Below are positions 13,141 through 14,303 of a stretch of DNA of 14,303 nt, piece by piece. Both the position numbers and the translations under genes were made by a program. This DNA is from an uncultured Collinsella sp. (GTDB lineage: Bacteria; Actinomycetota; Coriobacteriia; Coriobacteriales; Coriobacteriaceae), in the NCBI GenBank assembly GCA_905211615.1, contig CAJMBB010000046.1, forward strand, positions 1-14,303, given 5' to 3'. Below the pieces are notes generated by a model. It was not told the origin of the DNA and did not search any database. It saw nothing but the letters and a program-made list of their open reading frames with translations. How positions within the stretch are numbered: position 1 is the first letter of the stretch; every line of letters starts with the position of its first letter.

Positions 13141-14303
13141 ATGCAGGAAAAACCGATGTCCATCCCCGCGACGGGGGCGGTCGGTAAGTCGACCGTGGCG
13201 GGCCTCATGCTCGCCTTGTTCGTCGCGGCGCTCGACTCGACCGTGGTGGCCACTGCCATGCCCACCGTCGCCGCGGCGCTCGGAGGGGAGGCCCACTATG
13301 CCTGGCCGATGACCGCCTACCTCGTGGCGAGCACCGTATCCACCCTCCTGTGCGGAGGGCTGGCGTTTTCGTTCGGCCTCTGGAGGGTGTACGTGGCGGG
13401 GCTCGCGCTCTTCGCCGCATCGTCCGTCCTGTGCGCCCTCGCACCGACGATAGAGGCGCTGGCGGCGTTCCGCCTGCTTCAGGGCGTGGGCGGCGGCGTT
13501 CTCGAGGCGGGTGTGTTCATTGCCGCGGCGATGATGCTCGCCCCGAGGGACAGGGGACCGTACCTCGGGGCGGCTTCGGCCATGTACGGGATTGCGAGCG
13601 TCGTAGGGCCCGTCATCGGCGGGGCCGTCGCCCAGGGGTTATCCTGGCACGTCATCTTCGTCGTCAACCTCCCCATCTCGATCGTCGCCCTGTTCCTGTC
13701 GGGGCGCTGCCTGCCCGGCAGGGCTCCCGGGGCCCCTGTAGTTGGCTTCGACGTCTCGGGGAGCGTCGCCGCCTCGCTGTGCGTTCTGAGCCTCGTCCTC
13801 GCCTTCAGCTTGGCGGGCAGCGTCTTTCCCATGGCCTCGCCGCAGTTCGTCGCCCTCGTCGTGCTGTCCGTTGCCTGCGCCGCGCTCCTTTCCCGCGTGG
13901 AGAGGGGCAAGGCCGCCCCGACCGTCCCCATGGGGCTGTTTCGCCGCGGGCAGGTCGTAGCGGGGTTCGTCTCCGGCTTCTGCGTCCAATTCGCCCTCAT
14001 GGCGGGCGTCTCCTACCTGCCTAGGCTCCTCCAGGAGGGGCTGGGCATGGCCGCTGCCTCGTCCGGCGCGGTGCTCATTCCCATGACGCTTGCCCTCATG
14101 GTCGGCAGCAATACATCTGGCGCGGCGTTCCGCGCGACCGGGCGGCTCCGCGCCATCGCGGCGGCGTCATCCGCCGTCGTCCTTGCGGCGTCGGTGACGT
14201 TCTCTGCGATGTCCCCGATGCTAGCGGTCGCCTCCTGCGCCGCCGTCGCGGCGGTGCTGGGTCTCGGCGTCGGCATCGGCATGCCCGTGTCCAACCTTGC
14301 CGC
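13141..14303 (+). CDS. MFS drug exporter, DHA2 (14-TMS) family, N-terminal part
   Basis: An open frame of 387 codons begins MQEKPMSIPATGAVGKSTVAG and runs off the right edge. It reads as a proton-driven exporter in the cytoplasmic membrane. The first helix carries LFVAALDSTVVATAMPTVAAALG, the DHA2 motif D1. LAAFRLLQGVGGGVLEAG is motif B with its Arg, and YGIASVVGPVIGGAVAQ is motif C of exporters, followed by the WHVIFVVNLPI segment. At least ten hydrophobic segments are visible. Motif A after helix 2, normally G-x-L-x-D-R-x-G-R-R/K, reads GGLAFSFGLWRVY: the Asp and first Arg are missing. The start has AGAGGAAG six bases upstream. It follows the AraC-type regulator, which probably controls it. 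Substrate unknown; truncated only by the window. Confidence 0.88.
   Translation, partial: MQEKPMSIPATGAVGKSTVAGLMLALFVAALDSTVVATAMPTVAAALGGEAHYAWPMTAYLVASTVSTLLCGGLAFSFGLWRVYVAGLALFAASSVLCALAPTIEALAAFRLLQGVGGGVLEAGVFIAAAMMLAPRDRGPYLGAASAMYGIASVVGPVIGGAVAQGLSWHVIFVVNLPISIVALFLSGRCLPGRAPGAPVVGFDVSGSVAASLCVLSLVLAFSLAGSVFPMASPQFVALVVLSVACAALLSRVERGKAAPTVPMGLFRRGQVVAGFVSGFCVQFALMAGVSYLPRLLQEGLGMAAASSGAVLIPMTLALMVGSNTSGAAFRATGRLRAIAAASSAVVLAASVTFSAMSPMLAVASCAAVAAVLGLGVGIGMPVSNLA

Overview
The window looks like chromosomal DNA from a high-GC, Gram-positive gut actinobacterium, most likely Collinsella or a close relative in the Coriobacteriia. This rests on three things: about 60-65 % GC, purine-rich ribosome binding sites, and gene types that fit this group (long-form FGAM synthase, twin-arginine lipoprotein binding proteins, compact Liv operon). 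No rRNA or tRNA is present to settle it, so the taxonomic call is inference.

Layout. Positions 1-682 (-) hold the 5' part of a long-form purL. A CPA2-type cation:proton antiporter (867-2429, +) is divergent from it. Between the antiporter stop and its terminator lies a strikingly regular array of alternating inverted 14-bp arms, repeating every 62 bp exactly (2447-2694). An intrinsic terminator (2696-2733) closes it. Next come two (-) genes: a short-chain dehydrogenase whose sequence recalls bile-acid 3-alpha-hydroxysteroid dehydrogenases of the BaiA type (2776-3525), and homoserine dehydrogenase (3748-5091) with its own terminator (3682-3717).

From 5342 to 11641 (+) runs a complete branched-chain/hydrophobic amino-acid ABC importer. 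It has two closely related lipoprotein binding proteins (5342-6508 and 6780-7967), permeases LivH and LivM, and ATPases LivG and LivF. A strong terminator follows at 11714-11755. The two binding proteins are separated by an AT-rich spacer full of dyads, and the second is followed by three consecutive stem-loops before livH. This suggests that the second binding protein and the membrane/ATPase part are made in different amounts.

After a roughly 420-bp stretch with no convincing gene comes a cassette with higher GC and different codon choice (many AGG Arg, GGG Gly). It holds an AraC-type regulator with a C-terminal GyrI-like ligand domain (12175-13062) and the 5' part of a DHA2-type MFS exporter (13141 to the window end). 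The pair looks like a ligand-responsive regulator with its efflux pump and may have been acquired separately from the liv region.

The most unusual feature is the 62-bp-period inverted-repeat array. Others worth a look are the BaiA-like dehydrogenase, the recently homogenised binding-protein pair, and the regulator/efflux cassette.
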